A DNA stretch of 64,000 nt from contig NZ_JAHWGP010000010.1 of NCBI RefSeq assembly GCF_020873915.1, positions 124,001 to 188,000 on the forward strand. The letters run 5' to 3'. The notes below the pieces were generated by a model. The model saw only the letters and a list, made by a program, of their open reading frames with translations, did not search any database and was not told the DNA's origin. This document shows, piece after piece, positions 40,820 to 49,759 of the stretch. The position numbers and the translations under genes were made by a program. Every line of letters starts with the position of its first letter. Position 1 is the stretch's first letter. This DNA comes from Streptomyces sp. DH5. Lineage in GTDB: Bacteria > Actinomycetota > Actinomycetes > Streptomycetales > Streptomycetaceae.

Positions 40820-42349
40820 GTGGCAGCAGCACCAGTCTGGAGTGTCGACCCCCGAACCGGGAAGCAGCGCGAACAGGTCGCGGTGGAGGCCACGGCGCAG
40901 GAGGTGGACGCGGCCGTCCGCGCCGCGCACGAAGCGCGCGGCGCGCTGACGGACCGCGGCGTCCGCGCGGCCTTCCTGCGCACCGCGGCCGAAGAGCTCG
41001 AGGCGGCCCGGGACCGGCTCGTGGAGGCCGCCGACGCGGAGACCGCGCTCGGCCCGGCCCGGCTCACCGGCGAACTCGCCCGCACCTGCTACCAGCTGCG
41101 CGCCTTCGCCGGCATCGTCGACGAGGGCGACTTCCTCGACGTCGTCATCGACCACCCCGACGACACCGCCACCCCGCCCGTGCCGGACCTGCGCCGCTAC
41201 AAGATCCCGCTGGGCGTCGTCGCCGTCTACTCGGCGTCCAACTTCCCCTTCGCGTTCTCCGTGGCCGGCGGCGACACCGCGAGCGCGCTCGCGGCCGGCT
41301 GCCCGGTCGTCGTCAAGGCCCACCCCGACCACCCCGCCCTGTCCGAGCTGGTCGCCGCGGTGCTGCGCCGGGCCGCCGCCCGGCACGACATCCCCGGCGG
41401 CGTCCTCGGCCTGGTGCACGGCTTCGAGGCCGGCATCGGGCTGATCGAGCACCCGCTGGTCGCGGCCGCCGGTTTCACCGGATCCGTCCGCGGCGGCCGT
41501 GCCCTCTTCGACGCGGCCGCGGCCCGGCCCGTGCCGATCCCCTTCCACGGTGAACTGGGCTCCCTGAACCCGGTCGTCGTCACCGAGGCCGCCGCCGCCG
41601 AGCGCGGCGAGGCCATCGGCGCCGGGCTCGCCGGCTCGATGACGCTCGGCGTCGGACAGTTCTGCGTGAAGCCGGGCCTGGTCCTCGCTCCCGCCGGACC
41701 GGCCGGCGACGCACTGCTCAAGTCCCTGACGGAGGCGGTCAGCGACACGGAGGCGGGCGTCCTGCTCGACCACCGCATGCGGGACAACTTCGTCGCCGGC
41801 GTCACCGAGCGCACCGGGCTGCCCGACGTGGAGTCCCCGGTGACCCCCGGCGCGGGCGGTGAGCACACCGTCAGCGCGGGCTTCCTCACCGTGCCCGCGA
41901 GCCGGCTGGCCGAGGAGGGCGCGCACGACCTGCTCCTGGAGGAGTGCTTCGGACCGGTCACCGTGGTGGCCCGCTACGAGGACGACGACGAGGTGCGCGG
42001 TGTGCTGTCCCGGCTGCCGGGCAACCTCACGGCGACGGTCCAGCTCTCCGCCGCGGAGGCGGCCGGCGAGGGCCGCGGGGCCGAACTGGTGCGGGACCTC
42101 ACGCCGCTCGCGGGACGCGTCCTGGTGAACGGCTGGCCGACCGGTGTCGCGGTCGCTCCCGCCCAGCACCACGGCGGCCCGTACCCGGCGACCACCTCCA
42201 CCTCCACCTCGGTGGGCGGCACGGCCATCGAGCGCTGGCTGCGGCCGGTCGTCTACCAGGGCACCCCCGAGGCGCTCCTGCCCCCGGAACTCAAGGACGC
42301 CAACCCCCTGGGCCTGCCCCGGAGGTTCAACGGCGCCCTGGAGCGCTGA
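40820..42349 (+). CDS. 2-oxoglutarate semialdehyde dehydrogenase (aldehyde dehydrogenase, NADP+)
   Basis: A 509-residue aldehyde dehydrogenase. GTG 40820 is chosen because GGAGGG lies six bases upstream. Features: PLGVVAVYSASNFPFAFS (cofactor entry), AGCPVVVKAHPDHP, AGFTGSVRGGRALFD, the general-base Glu in FHGELGSLNPVV and the catalytic Cys in GVGQFCVKPG. VYSASNFPFAFSVAGGD and QFCVKPG are typical of the ketoglutarate semialdehyde dehydrogenase subgroup. It finishes oxidative uronate or pentose breakdown by making 2-oxoglutarate from the KdgD product. It is about 25 kb from kdgD but shares promoter motifs with it. Confidence 0.88.
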   Translation: MAAAPVWSVDPRTGKQREQVAVEATAQEVDAAVRAAHEARGALTDRGVRAAFLRTAAEELEAARDRLVEAADAETALGPARLTGELARTCYQLRAFAGIVDEGDFLDVVIDHPDDTATPPVPDLRRYKIPLGVVAVYSASNFPFAFSVAGGDTASALAAGCPVVVKAHPDHPALSELVAAVLRRAAARHDIPGGVLGLVHGFEAGIGLIEHPLVAAAGFTGSVRGGRALFDAAAARPVPIPFHGELGSLNPVVVTEAAAAERGEAIGAGLAGSMTLGVGQFCVKPGLVLAPAGPAGDALLKSLTEAVSDTEAGVLLDHRMRDNFVAGVTERTGLPDVESPVTPGAGGEHTVSAGFLTVPASRLAEEGAHDLLLEECFGPVTVVARYEDDDEVRGVLSRLPGNLTATVQLSAAEAAGEGRGAELVRDLTPLAGRVLVNGWPTGVAVAPAQHHGGPYPATTSTSTSVGGTAIERWLRPVVYQGTPEALLPPELKDANPLGLPRRFNGALER

Positions 42350-42355
42350 GGACGC

Positions 42356-43018
42356 TCACCCCGCGGTCGGCTCCAGGCCCGCGTCCCGGGCCAGGAGCGC
42401 CGCCTGCACCCTGTTGTCGCAGTCGAGCTTGGTCAGGATGCGGCTGACGTACGTCTTCACCGTGGCCTCGCTCATGTGCAGCCGGGCGCCCGCGTCCGCG
42501 TTGGACAGGCCCTCGCCGAGCAGGGACAGCACCTCGCGTTCGCGTTCCGTCAGGCCGGCCAGGCGCCGGCGTGCCTCCTCGCCGCGCACGGTCGCGGCGG
42601 GGGAGGCGAGCGTGTCCACGACGTGCCGGGTGGCGGCCGGGGACAGGTAGGCGTCGCCGGCCGCCGCCGCGCGGACCGCGTGGATCAGTTCCTGCGGCGC
42701 GGAGTCCTTCAGCAGGAAGCCCGCGCTGCCGTGGCCGAGCGCCCGCAGGACGTTCTCGCGTTCCCCGAACGTCGTCAGGATCAGCACCCGTACCGCCGGC
42801 GCGGAGCGGGCGATCTCGGCCAGCGCGGTCAGGCCGTCCATCTCGGGCATCTGGATGTCCAGCAGGGCCACGTCGACCGCGGTGCCGCGCGCGCTCTCCA
42901 CCGCCTCCCGGCCGTCGCGGGCCTCGGCGACGACATCGATGTCCTCGGCCGAGGTCAGGATCATCCTGATGCCGGCCCTGATGAGCGGCTCGTCGTCGGC
43001 GACGAGAACCCGGATCAC
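42356..43018 (-). CDS. NarL-type response regulator
   Basis: A 220-residue response regulator. GTG 43018 has AGGAGG just upstream; the frame is open to 43048. Receiver: VLVADDEPLIRAGI (acidic pocket), VDVALLDIQMPEMDG (phosphoacceptor Asp), VLILTTFGERENVL, FLLKDSAP (Lys). LuxR output: LTEREREVLSLLGEGLSNADAGARLHMSEATVKTYVSRIL. It pairs with the histidine kinase 90 bases upstream on the same strand. It is intact, unlike the LuxR relic at 39 kb. Confidence 0.92.
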   Translation of the reverse strand: MIRVLVADDEPLIRAGIRMILTSAEDIDVVAEARDGREAVESARGTAVDVALLDIQMPEMDGLTALAEIARSAPAVRVLILTTFGERENVLRALGHGSAGFLLKDSAPQELIHAVRAAAAGDAYLSPAATRHVVDTLASPAATVRGEEARRRLAGLTEREREVLSLLGEGLSNADAGARLHMSEATVKTYVSRILTKLDCDNRVQAALLARDAGLEPTAG

Positions 43019-43108
43019 ACGGCCTCCTGCGCGGGGTCGGTAGGACAAGATGACGGAGCCCGCCCATCATGCCCGATCCCGTCCCCCGCCCGGACGCGTA
43101 CCGCGGGC

Positions 43109-44833
43109 TCATATCTCGTGCGGGTAGGACTCCTTGGAGGACAGCTTCCCCCCGGTGAAGCAGAACCGGTAGACGATGTCGTCCTCGTCGTCCACGAAGT
43201 GCTCGCAGGCCGCGTTCCCGGGCAGCGGCGGGCCGTCCTTCTCCACGCCCTCGGTGAGCAGCGAGTCACCCGTGGGGAACTTCTCGCGGAGGTCCGCCTC
43301 GGCGTCACCGACCCGGGCCGACTCGTAGACACTCGCCGGGATGACGCCCGCCTCTACCTCGTCCAGCAGCTTCGACACCCCCCACACCAGCAGGCCGACG
43401 ATGCCCGTGACGATGACGACGGCGACGAGGGAACACCCCAGGGTGACGTTCTTCTTGCTGCTCATGAGGGCGGCGAACTCCTTCTGCGGATCGGAGTGGC
43501 GGTCGGTGTCGGCGCCAGCCTCGCCCGCCGCGGCCGCACCGGTCTGCCTCCGGAAGTCGTCGTCCGCGACGACGGAAGTCGCACCCCGCGGGCGGGGTGG
43601 CGTGCCGCCGTCGCCGTAGGGCAGCACACCGGCGAGCCGGAAACCCCCGTCGGGGGTGGGCCCGGTGTGCACCATGCCGCCGACCAGCCGGGCCCGCTCC
43701 TCGAGGCCCGCCAGACCCTGGCCGCCGCTGATCGCGGGCAGATGCGCGGGTGTCCCGGCGGGGACCGGCCCGTTGGCCACCTCGACGACCAGGCTGTCCG
43801 GTTCGTAGCGCAGGGACACGGTGATCGGGGCGCCCGGCGCGTGCTTGTGCGCGTTGGTCAGGCCCTCCTGGGCGATGCGGTACACCGCGTGGTCGGCCGC
43901 CGGCGCGAGGGGCCGTTCGGTGCCGGAGCGGCGCAGTTCCACCGCCGTGCCCGCGGCCCGCGACGACTCGACCAGCCGGTCGACGGAGGCCGCCACCCGG
44001 GCCGCCGAGGGCCCGGCGTCGTCCCCGGGGGCCTGCGAGGGCGCCGCCACGCCGTCCCGCAGGATGCCCACCGCCTCCCGCAGCTCCCGCATCGCCGTCC
44101 TGGAGGCCTCCCGGAGGATGCCCACCCCTTCCCGCTGCCGGTCGCCCAGTTCCGGATCCACCTCCAGCGCACCGGTGTGCACCGCGATCAGGGCGAGCTG
44201 GTGACCGAGGCTGTCGTGCATGTCCTGGGCGATGCGCTGCCGCTCCAGCAGCCGGGCCTGGTGTGCCACCATCGCCTGCTCGCGCACCAGTTGGGCGTTG
44301 TGCCGCTGCAGCGCGTCCAGCAGGTCGCGGCGCTGGGCGCGGTACCGGGAGGCGAGCCCCGGCACGACCGCGAGCACGAGGAACGGGCTGGCGCCCAGTA
44401 CGGCCGTCATCAGCAGCGACAGGCCGAGCTCCTCGCCGGCCGTGCTGCCGACACTCGCGGTGAAGAAGAGCACCAGCCCCGCGGCGTACGCGGCCAGCGC
44501 GCGCCACGGGCGCTTGACGCGGCTGCCAGCCGACCAGCTCACGTAGATCAGCAGCGGCACCGTGCCGACGAGCGCCCCGGCCAGCGCGGACGAGATCATC
44601 AGCACCGTCGCGGGCAGCGCGCGGCGGCCCAGCGACAGTACGGCGACGGCCAGGGCGACGCCCACGGCCCGCGCCGGGGAGCCGGACTCCGTCGCCTGGA
44701 GGAGCCCCGCGATCCCGCAGAGCACGAGGGCGAGGGCGGCCTCTCCGGCGACGCGCCTGCGGGACCAGGGGGAGGCGGCGGCGAGCCGGGCACGGAGCGG
44801 CAGGCGGGTGCGGGGTGTATCGGCTGCGTCCAC
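43109..44833 (-). CDS. NarL-type sensor histidine kinase with a C-terminal membrane segment and extracytoplasmic tail
   Basis: A 574-residue kinase. Residues about 28-155 contain several membrane helices. The HisKA_3 box is RQRIAQDMHDSLGHQLALIAVHTG (phospho-His in MHDSLGH); the ATPase domain has YRIAQEGLTNAHKHA and GGQGLAGLEERARLVGG. Unusually, about 180 residues follow: a linker, a further transmembrane helix (LGCSLVAVVIVTGIVGLLVWG) and an outside domain with two cysteines (NAACEHFVD, YRFCFTGG). This tail may sense the signal or be a fused small membrane protein. It pairs with the regulator at 42356. Confidence 0.9.
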   Translation of the reverse strand: MDAADTPRTRLPLRARLAAASPWSRRRVAGEAALALVLCGIAGLLQATESGSPARAVGVALAVAVLSLGRRALPATVLMISSALAGALVGTVPLLIYVSWSAGSRVKRPWRALAAYAAGLVLFFTASVGSTAGEELGLSLLMTAVLGASPFLVLAVVPGLASRYRAQRRDLLDALQRHNAQLVREQAMVAHQARLLERQRIAQDMHDSLGHQLALIAVHTGALEVDPELGDRQREGVGILREASRTAMRELREAVGILRDGVAAPSQAPGDDAGPSAARVAASVDRLVESSRAAGTAVELRRSGTERPLAPAADHAVYRIAQEGLTNAHKHAPGAPITVSLRYEPDSLVVEVANGPVPAGTPAHLPAISGGQGLAGLEERARLVGGMVHTGPTPDGGFRLAGVLPYGDGGTPPRPRGATSVVADDDFRRQTGAAAAGEAGADTDRHSDPQKEFAALMSSKKNVTLGCSLVAVVIVTGIVGLLVWGVSKLLDEVEAGVIPASVYESARVGDAEADLREKFPTGDSLLTEGVEKDGPPLPGNAACEHFVDDEDDIVYRFCFTGGKLSSKESYPHEI

Positions 44834-45033
44834 GCGCAGACCATAGAGGGCCCCACCCGGGTGCCCGCATCCCCCCTTCGGTGCGCTGCCGCACGACGAA
44901 AGTGAACAAGAGCGCCGCCGACGCCCCTGTCCTCTTTGGTCGTCGGAGATGTCGACTTACGGAGACTCGCCCCGCCCCGGGGCGCGGGCGACGATGGCTG
45001 CGCCGGACGCGAGCGGCAGGCGACGGCAGGCAC

Positions 45034-45053
45034 GGGCCGGTCCGGACCGGCCC
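45034..45053. promoter_or_regulatory. Perfect 20-bp palindrome before the LURP-one-like gene
   Basis: GGGCCGG-TCCGGA-CCGGCCC reads the same on both strands and ends 22 bases before the GTG start. It could be an operator or a hairpin just upstream of the ribosome site. Confidence 0.45.
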
Positions 45054-45075
45054 GACGACTCGAGGGAGCGCGGCA

Positions 45076-45672
45076 GTGACCAGCACACCGGGGCAGACGA
45101 AAGAGCGGTTCACCGTACGGCAGAAGACCACGCTCATGGTCAACCGGTACGTCGTGACCGAGACGCTGCCCGACGGCTCCGACGGCCGAGTGCTCGCCTT
45201 CGCCGAGCAGAAGCGGCTGACGCTCAGGGAACGGATGACCTTCCACACCGACGACTCCGGACGGAAGGTCCTGTTCACCGCCACCGCACGCCAGGTCGTC
45301 GACCTCGGCGCGGTCTACGACGTGCGCGACGCGGAGGGCCGGTCCATCGGCACGTTCCGCAAGAGGTCCGGGGCCTCCCTGCTGCGCTCGACGTGGGAAC
45401 TCGACCAGCCCGGCTCGGTCGCCGCCGTCGGGCGCGAACGCAACCGGTTCGTGGCCGTGGCCCGCCGCCTGTGGGAGCTGCTGCCGTTCGACCTCGTGCC
45501 GTTCGTGTGGCCGTACCACTTCGACTTCACCTCGGACGAGGGGCCGGTGATGAAGGTGGACAAGAAGTTGGGACTGCGCGACCGCTACGCCGTCGACGTG
45601 TCCACGCCCGCCCTCGACCTGCGCCTCGCCATCGCCCAGGCCGTGGCCCTGGACGCCCTCCAGTCCCGCTGA
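45076..45672 (+). CDS. LURP-one-related (tubby-like) family protein
   Basis: A 198-residue protein. GTG 45076 follows GAGGGAG; the open frame to 44815 runs through the promoter region. It has a beta-barrel-like sequence with the LOR pattern: RFTVRQKTTLMVNRYVV, VLAFAEQKRLTLRERMTFH, VYDVRDAEGRSIGTFRKR, STWELDQPG, YHFDFTSDEGPVMKVDKK. Bacterial LURP-one proteins are related to scramblase/tubby folds and may bind membranes; function is unknown. Divergent from the histidine kinase. Confidence 0.8.
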   Translation: MTSTPGQTKERFTVRQKTTLMVNRYVVTETLPDGSDGRVLAFAEQKRLTLRERMTFHTDDSGRKVLFTATARQVVDLGAVYDVRDAEGRSIGTFRKRSGASLLRSTWELDQPGSVAAVGRERNRFVAVARRLWELLPFDLVPFVWPYHFDFTSDEGPVMKVDKKLGLRDRYAVDVSTPALDLRLAIAQAVALDALQSR

Positions 45673-45727
45673 CCCCGGACGTCACCCCTCCGCCCCGGCG
45701 GCGGGCCGTGCCTGGGACACTTCGGCC

Positions 45728-46336
45728 ATGGACCTGAGAATCGCCGAACTCCCCTTCCCCTTGCGCACCTACGGCCCCGACGGCTCCTGGTCCTACGAGG
45801 ACGGCGTCCTCACCGGATGGGCCGGGCCCCGGCAGGACCGTTTCGTGCCGCCCACCGGCGAGGCCCTGGATCCCGCCGCCGACGCGCCGCGCCTGCTGGG
45901 CGCCCCCGAGGGCGACTTCCAGCTGATCGCGCGGGTCACGGTCGGCTTCGCCGGCTCCTTCGACGCCGGAGTGCTGTACGTCCATGCCGGCGAGCGGGCC
46001 TGGGCCAAGCTCTGCCTGGAGTACTCCCCGGACGTGCCCACCGTCTGCACCGTGGTCACCCGGGGCCACTCGGACGACGCCAACTCCTTCACCGTCGAAG
46101 GCAGTTCCGTCTGGCTCCGGGTGAGCCGCACCGGCCGCGCCTTCGCCTTCCACGCCTCGCGCGACGGCAAGCTGTGGACCTTCGTCCGGCTCTTCACCCT
46201 CGGCGGGGAGGAGGAGACCGGCGCCGCCCTGGTCGGCTTCATGACGCAGTCACCGATGGGGGAGGGCTGTGTGGTGACCTACGACCACCTGGAGTTCCGG
46301 CCGCACTGGCCGCGTGATCTGCGGGACGGCAGCTGA
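45728..46336 (+). CDS. DUF1349 domain-containing protein
   Basis: A 202-residue protein with a concanavalin-like beta-sandwich sequence. DUF1349 signs are FQLIARVTVGFAGSFDAGVLYVHAGERAWAKLCLE, VTRGHSDDAN, VWLRVSRTGRAFAFHASRDGKLW and GFMTQSPMGEGCVV. No signal peptide is visible. Proteins of this group are assumed to bind or act on carbohydrate, but no activity is established. It lies alone, 55 bases after the LURP-like gene, and may share its transcript. Confidence 0.85.
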   Translation: MDLRIAELPFPLRTYGPDGSWSYEDGVLTGWAGPRQDRFVPPTGEALDPAADAPRLLGAPEGDFQLIARVTVGFAGSFDAGVLYVHAGERAWAKLCLEYSPDVPTVCTVVTRGHSDDANSFTVEGSSVWLRVSRTGRAFAFHASRDGKLWTFVRLFTLGGEEETGAALVGFMTQSPMGEGCVVTYDHLEFRPHWPRDLRDGS

Positions 46337-46453
46337 CGGGAATGGAACCGGCCGCTTGAAGGTTCATCCGGAGACGGAGAGACCCTCCGCACCCGAACGA
46401 CCGTCCCCGCCCGCCCCCGCCTGTACCCGCACGATCCTGGAGAGAGCCGACTC

Positions 46454-47170
46454 ATGCGCGTCGAGATCTGGAGCGACATCGCCTGCCCCTGGTGCTATGT
46501 CGGAAAGGCCCGGTTCGAGAAGGCGCTGGCCTCCTTCCCGCACCGTGAGCAGGTCGAGGTGGTGCACCGCTCCTTCGAGCTCGACCCGGGCCGCGCCAAG
46601 GGCGACATCCAGCCGGTGATCACCATGCTGACCAGGAAGTACGGCATGAGCGAGGCGCAGGCCCAGGCCGGCGAGGACAACCTGGGCGCCCAGGCCGCCG
46701 CCGAGGGCCTGCCCTACCGCACCCGGGACCGCGACCACGGCAACACCTTCGACCTGCACCGCCTGCTGCACTTCGCCCGCGAGCGGGGACGCCAGGAGGA
46801 GCTGCTCGACCGTTTCTACACGGCGAACTTCGCCGAGGAGCGGTCCGTCTTCGACGGCGACGAACGGCTCGTCGAGCTCGCCGGCGAGGCCGGCCTCGAC
46901 ACCGACGCCGTCCGCGAGGTCCTCGCCGACCCCGGGGCGTACGCCGACGAGGTCCGCGCCGACGAACGCGAGGCCGCGGAGCTCGGCGCGAACGGTGTGC
47001 CGTTCTTCGTCATCGACCGCACGTACGGCGTCTCCGGCGCCCAGCCCGCCGAGGTCTTCACCCAGGCGCTCACCCGGGCCTGGGGCGAGCGATCGCCGCT
47101 GCGGCTGGTCGACGGCGACGCCGACGCGCAGGCATGCGGCCCGGACGGATGCGCGGTGCCGCGGAAGTAG
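46454..47170 (+). CDS. DsbA-family oxidoreductase (FrnE-like)
   Basis: A 238-residue thioredoxin-fold protein with the active-site motif CPWC at residues 11-14 and no signal peptide, so it acts in the cytosol. The helical insertion contains LHRLLHFARERGRQEELLDRFY, and the cis-Pro loop is NGVPFFVIDRTYGVSGAQP, which matches the FrnE/2-hydroxychromene isomerase-like branch. It probably isomerises or reduces thiols under oxidative stress. GGAGAG lies upstream of ATG 46454. A C-terminal extra cysteine pair (ACGPDGC) is notable. Confidence 0.88.
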   Translation: MRVEIWSDIACPWCYVGKARFEKALASFPHREQVEVVHRSFELDPGRAKGDIQPVITMLTRKYGMSEAQAQAGEDNLGAQAAAEGLPYRTRDRDHGNTFDLHRLLHFARERGRQEELLDRFYTANFAEERSVFDGDERLVELAGEAGLDTDAVREVLADPGAYADEVRADEREAAELGANGVPFFVIDRTYGVSGAQPAEVFTQALTRAWGERSPLRLVDGDADAQACGPDGCAVPRK

Positions 47171-47266
47171 AACGCCCAGGCCAGGGGGCATGCATAAGCA
47201 TCCCTTCGCGATACCGCGCGGAAGCCGGCCATGGACGGGGACATCACGGGGCCGCAGAGTGGATCC

Positions 47267-48319
47267 ATGAAGACGTTGGAGAACCTCGTCCGTGCCGAGT
47301 TCGCCCCGAGGACGACCCACCTGAACACCGCGGCCAGCGCCCTTCTGCCGGCCCGTGCGGCGACCGCGCTCCAGGACGCCGTGCGGCTGCGCGTGGAGGG
47401 CCGCTCGCTGGACCCCCTCTACACCGATGTCGAGGCCGCCCGGGCCGCCTACGCCCGGCTCGCGGGCGTCCCCGTCGAGCGGGTCGCGGCCGGGGCCACG
47501 GCCGCCCTGTACACCTCGCTGGTCGCGGCCTCCCTGCCGCCGGGCGCCGAAGTCCTCACCGTCGAGGACGACTTCACCTCCGTGCTCAACCCGTTCCACA
47601 CCCGGGGCGACCTCAAGGTGAGGGCCGTGCCGCTGGAGCGGCTCGCCGACTCCGTGCGGCCGGACACCGCGCTGGTCGCGGTCAGCGCCGTCCAGTCCGC
47701 CGACGGCCGGATCGCCGGCCTGACGGCACTGAGCGAGGCGGCCCGGACGCACGGGGCGCGCACCTACGTCGACTTCTCCCAGGCGGCCGGCTGGCTGCCC
47801 ATGGAGGCCGGCACCTTCGACTACTCCGTCGCCATCACCTACAAGTGGCTGCTCGGGCCGCACGGGGCGGCCTTCCTCGTCGTGCCCGAGGACCTCGGCG
47901 ACCTTCCGCCGGTTCAGGCGAGCTGGGTCGCGGCGGAGCACCCCTGGGCCAGCTGCTACGGTCCCGTCGCCGAACTCGCCCGCTCGGCCCGGCGGTTCGA
48001 CTCCAGCCCGGCCCTGTTCACGCACGCGGGCCTGCGGGCCTCCCTCGAAGTCGTCGAGGAGGTCGGCGTGGACGCCGTCCGCGCCCACGACCTGGACCTC
48101 GCCGAGCGCTTCCGCGCCGGGCTCGCGGACCTGGGGCACACGCCCGTGCCCGCGCCCGGTTCCCCGATCGTGTCCGTGCCCGGACTCGGCCGCCTCCAGC
48201 CGGAGCTGGCGGCCGCCGGCATCCAGGTGTCCGACCGTGCGGGCAACCTGCGGGCGTCCTTCCACCTGTACAACACGGCCGGCGACGTGGACCGGCTGCT
48301 CGACGCCCTGTCCCGCTGA
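47267..48319 (+). CDS. Class V aminotransferase-fold PLP enzyme
   Basis: A 350-residue protein from ATG 47267; an in-frame ATG at 47231 would add twelve poor-quality residues. The start HLNTAASALLPARA is typical of the cysteine desulfurase/kynureninase-like branch. The PLP region includes YVDFSQAAGWLP (Asp) and the Schiff-base Lys in ITYKWLLGPHG. It lacks the mobile active-site Cys expected of true cysteine desulfurases, so it is probably an aminotransferase or lyase of unknown substrate. A hairpin terminator separates it from convergent ectD. Confidence 0.82.
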   Translation: MKTLENLVRAEFAPRTTHLNTAASALLPARAATALQDAVRLRVEGRSLDPLYTDVEAARAAYARLAGVPVERVAAGATAALYTSLVAASLPPGAEVLTVEDDFTSVLNPFHTRGDLKVRAVPLERLADSVRPDTALVAVSAVQSADGRIAGLTALSEAARTHGARTYVDFSQAAGWLPMEAGTFDYSVAITYKWLLGPHGAAFLVVPEDLGDLPPVQASWVAAEHPWASCYGPVAELARSARRFDSSPALFTHAGLRASLEVVEEVGVDAVRAHDLDLAERFRAGLADLGHTPVPAPGSPIVSVPGLGRLQPELAAAGIQVSDRAGNLRASFHLYNTAGDVDRLLDALSR

Positions 48320-48338
48320 CCCTCCACCGCACACGGCT

Positions 48339-48383
48339 GCGGGCCGGTGCCTCCCTGTCCCACACGAGGAGGCCCCGGCCCGC
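48339..48383. terminator. Bidirectional terminator between the class V enzyme and ectD
   Basis: 48339-48354 pairs with 48368-48383 with one internal mismatch (15 pairs), loop of 13 bases. It lies between convergent genes. Confidence 0.75.
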
Positions 48384-48419
48384 GGTCCTGGTGGCGCGAC
48401 TACCACGCCGTCACGGCGG

Positions 48420-49319
48420 CTACCGCACCGGAGTGAAGTCCCGCGCCCCGATGAACTCGGGGCGCCGGATCGGTGCCGCGAACGGCTCGACCGCCGCGTT
48501 CTCGACGCTGTTGAACACGATGAACACGTTGCTGCGCGGGAACGGCGTGATGTTGTCGCCGGAGCCGTGCATGGCGTTGCAGTCGAACCAGGTGGCCGAG
48601 CCGGCCTTGCCGGTGAACAGCCGGATGCCGTACTCCGACGCCATCCTGGTCAGCGCCTCGTCGGACGGCGTCCCCGCGTCCTGCATCTGCAGGGACTTCT
48701 TGTAGTTGTCCTTCGGCGTGGCCCCCGCGCACCCGAGGAACGTCTTGTGCGACCCCGGCATGATCATGAGCCCGCCGTTGGTGTCGTAGTTCTCGGTGAG
48801 CGCGATGGAGACCGAGATGGTGCGCATGTTCGGCAGGCCGTCCTCGGCGTGCCAGGTCTCGAAGTCCGAGTGCCAGTAGAAGCCGCTGGCACCGAAGCCC
48901 GGCTTGACGTTGATCCGCGACTGGTGGACGTAGACGTCCGAGCCGAGGATCTGCCGGGCCCGTCCGACGACCCGCTCGTCGCGCACCAGGTTCGCGAAGA
49001 CCTCGCTGATCTTGTGCACCTCGAAGACCGACCGGATCTCCTTGGACTGCGGCTCGACGATCGAGCGCTCGTCCGCGCGGATGTCCGGATCGGTGACGAG
49101 CCGCTCCAGCTCGCGCCGGTACACGGCGACCTCGTCCGGTCCGATGAGCTGGTCGATGGCGAGGAAGCCGTCGCGGTCCAGGGCCTGGAGGTCACTGGCC
49201 GACACGGGCCCGGGGGTGTCCGGGGAGCCCCAGACGACCGGGTCCTGCCGGGGGGTCGCCACCTCGGTGGTGCCGCGGGTGGGATAGAGGTCGGTGACAT
49301 TCGTGGTCGTCGTGGTCAC
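48420..49319 (-). CDS. ectD: Ectoine hydroxylase
   Basis: A 299-residue Fe(II)/2-oxoglutarate dioxygenase of the PhyH family, typical EctD length, starting at GTG 49319. The conserved EctD motif FYWHSDFETWHAEDGLP contains the iron ligands His and Asp; the distal His is in NAMHGSGDN and the 2-oxoglutarate-binding Arg region is near FPRSNVFIVFN. It converts ectoine to 5-hydroxyectoine, an osmo- and thermoprotectant. It is last of the ectABCD operon, seven bases after ectC. Confidence 0.97.
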   Translation of the reverse strand: MTTTTTNVTDLYPTRGTTEVATPRQDPVVWGSPDTPGPVSASDLQALDRDGFLAIDQLIGPDEVAVYRRELERLVTDPDIRADERSIVEPQSKEIRSVFEVHKISEVFANLVRDERVVGRARQILGSDVYVHQSRINVKPGFGASGFYWHSDFETWHAEDGLPNMRTISVSIALTENYDTNGGLMIMPGSHKTFLGCAGATPKDNYKKSLQMQDAGTPSDEALTRMASEYGIRLFTGKAGSATWFDCNAMHGSGDNITPFPRSNVFIVFNSVENAAVEPFAAPIRRPEFIGARDFTPVR

Positions 49320-49325
49320 GGTGAC

Positions 49326-49724
49326 TCACACCTCCTCGGTGAGCAGCGGGTAGACGCCGTTCTCGTCGTGGTCCTCCCGTCCGGTGACGGGCGGGTTGAA
49401 GACACAGATGCAGTGGAAGTCCTCCTTGACCTTGAGCGTGTGACGCTCGTGGCCGTTGAGGAGGTACATGGTGCCGGGGGTGATGTGGTACGTCTCCCCG
49501 GTCTCGCGGTCGGTCAGCTCGGCGTCGCCCTTGGTGCAGACGACCGCCTCGATGTGGTTCGCGTACCACATCGACGTCTCCGTACCCGCGTAGAGGATCG
49601 TCTCGTGCAGGGAGAAGCCGACCTTCTCCTTGGCGAGGACGATGCGTTTGCTCTCCCACGTGCCGGACGCGGACTTGACGTGCCGGTCGGTGCCTTCGAG
49701 CTCCTTGAACGAACGGACGATCAC
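49326..49724 (-). CDS. ectC: L-ectoine synthase
   Basis: A 132-residue cupin (normal length) from GTG 49724. Signature segments: [79 protein letters not shown]. It cyclises N-gamma-acetyl-diaminobutyrate to ectoine. It sits between ectB and ectD, 35 bases after ectB. Confidence 0.97.
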   Translation of the reverse strand: MIVRSFKELEGTDRHVKSASGTWESKRIVLAKEKVGFSLHETILYAGTETSMWYANHIEAVVCTKGDAELTDRETGETYHITPGTMYLLNGHERHTLKVKEDFHCICVFNPPVTGREDHDENGVYPLLTEEV

Positions 49725-49759
49725 GGTGTTGCGATGCCTCCTCGGCTGGGATGTGTCTT

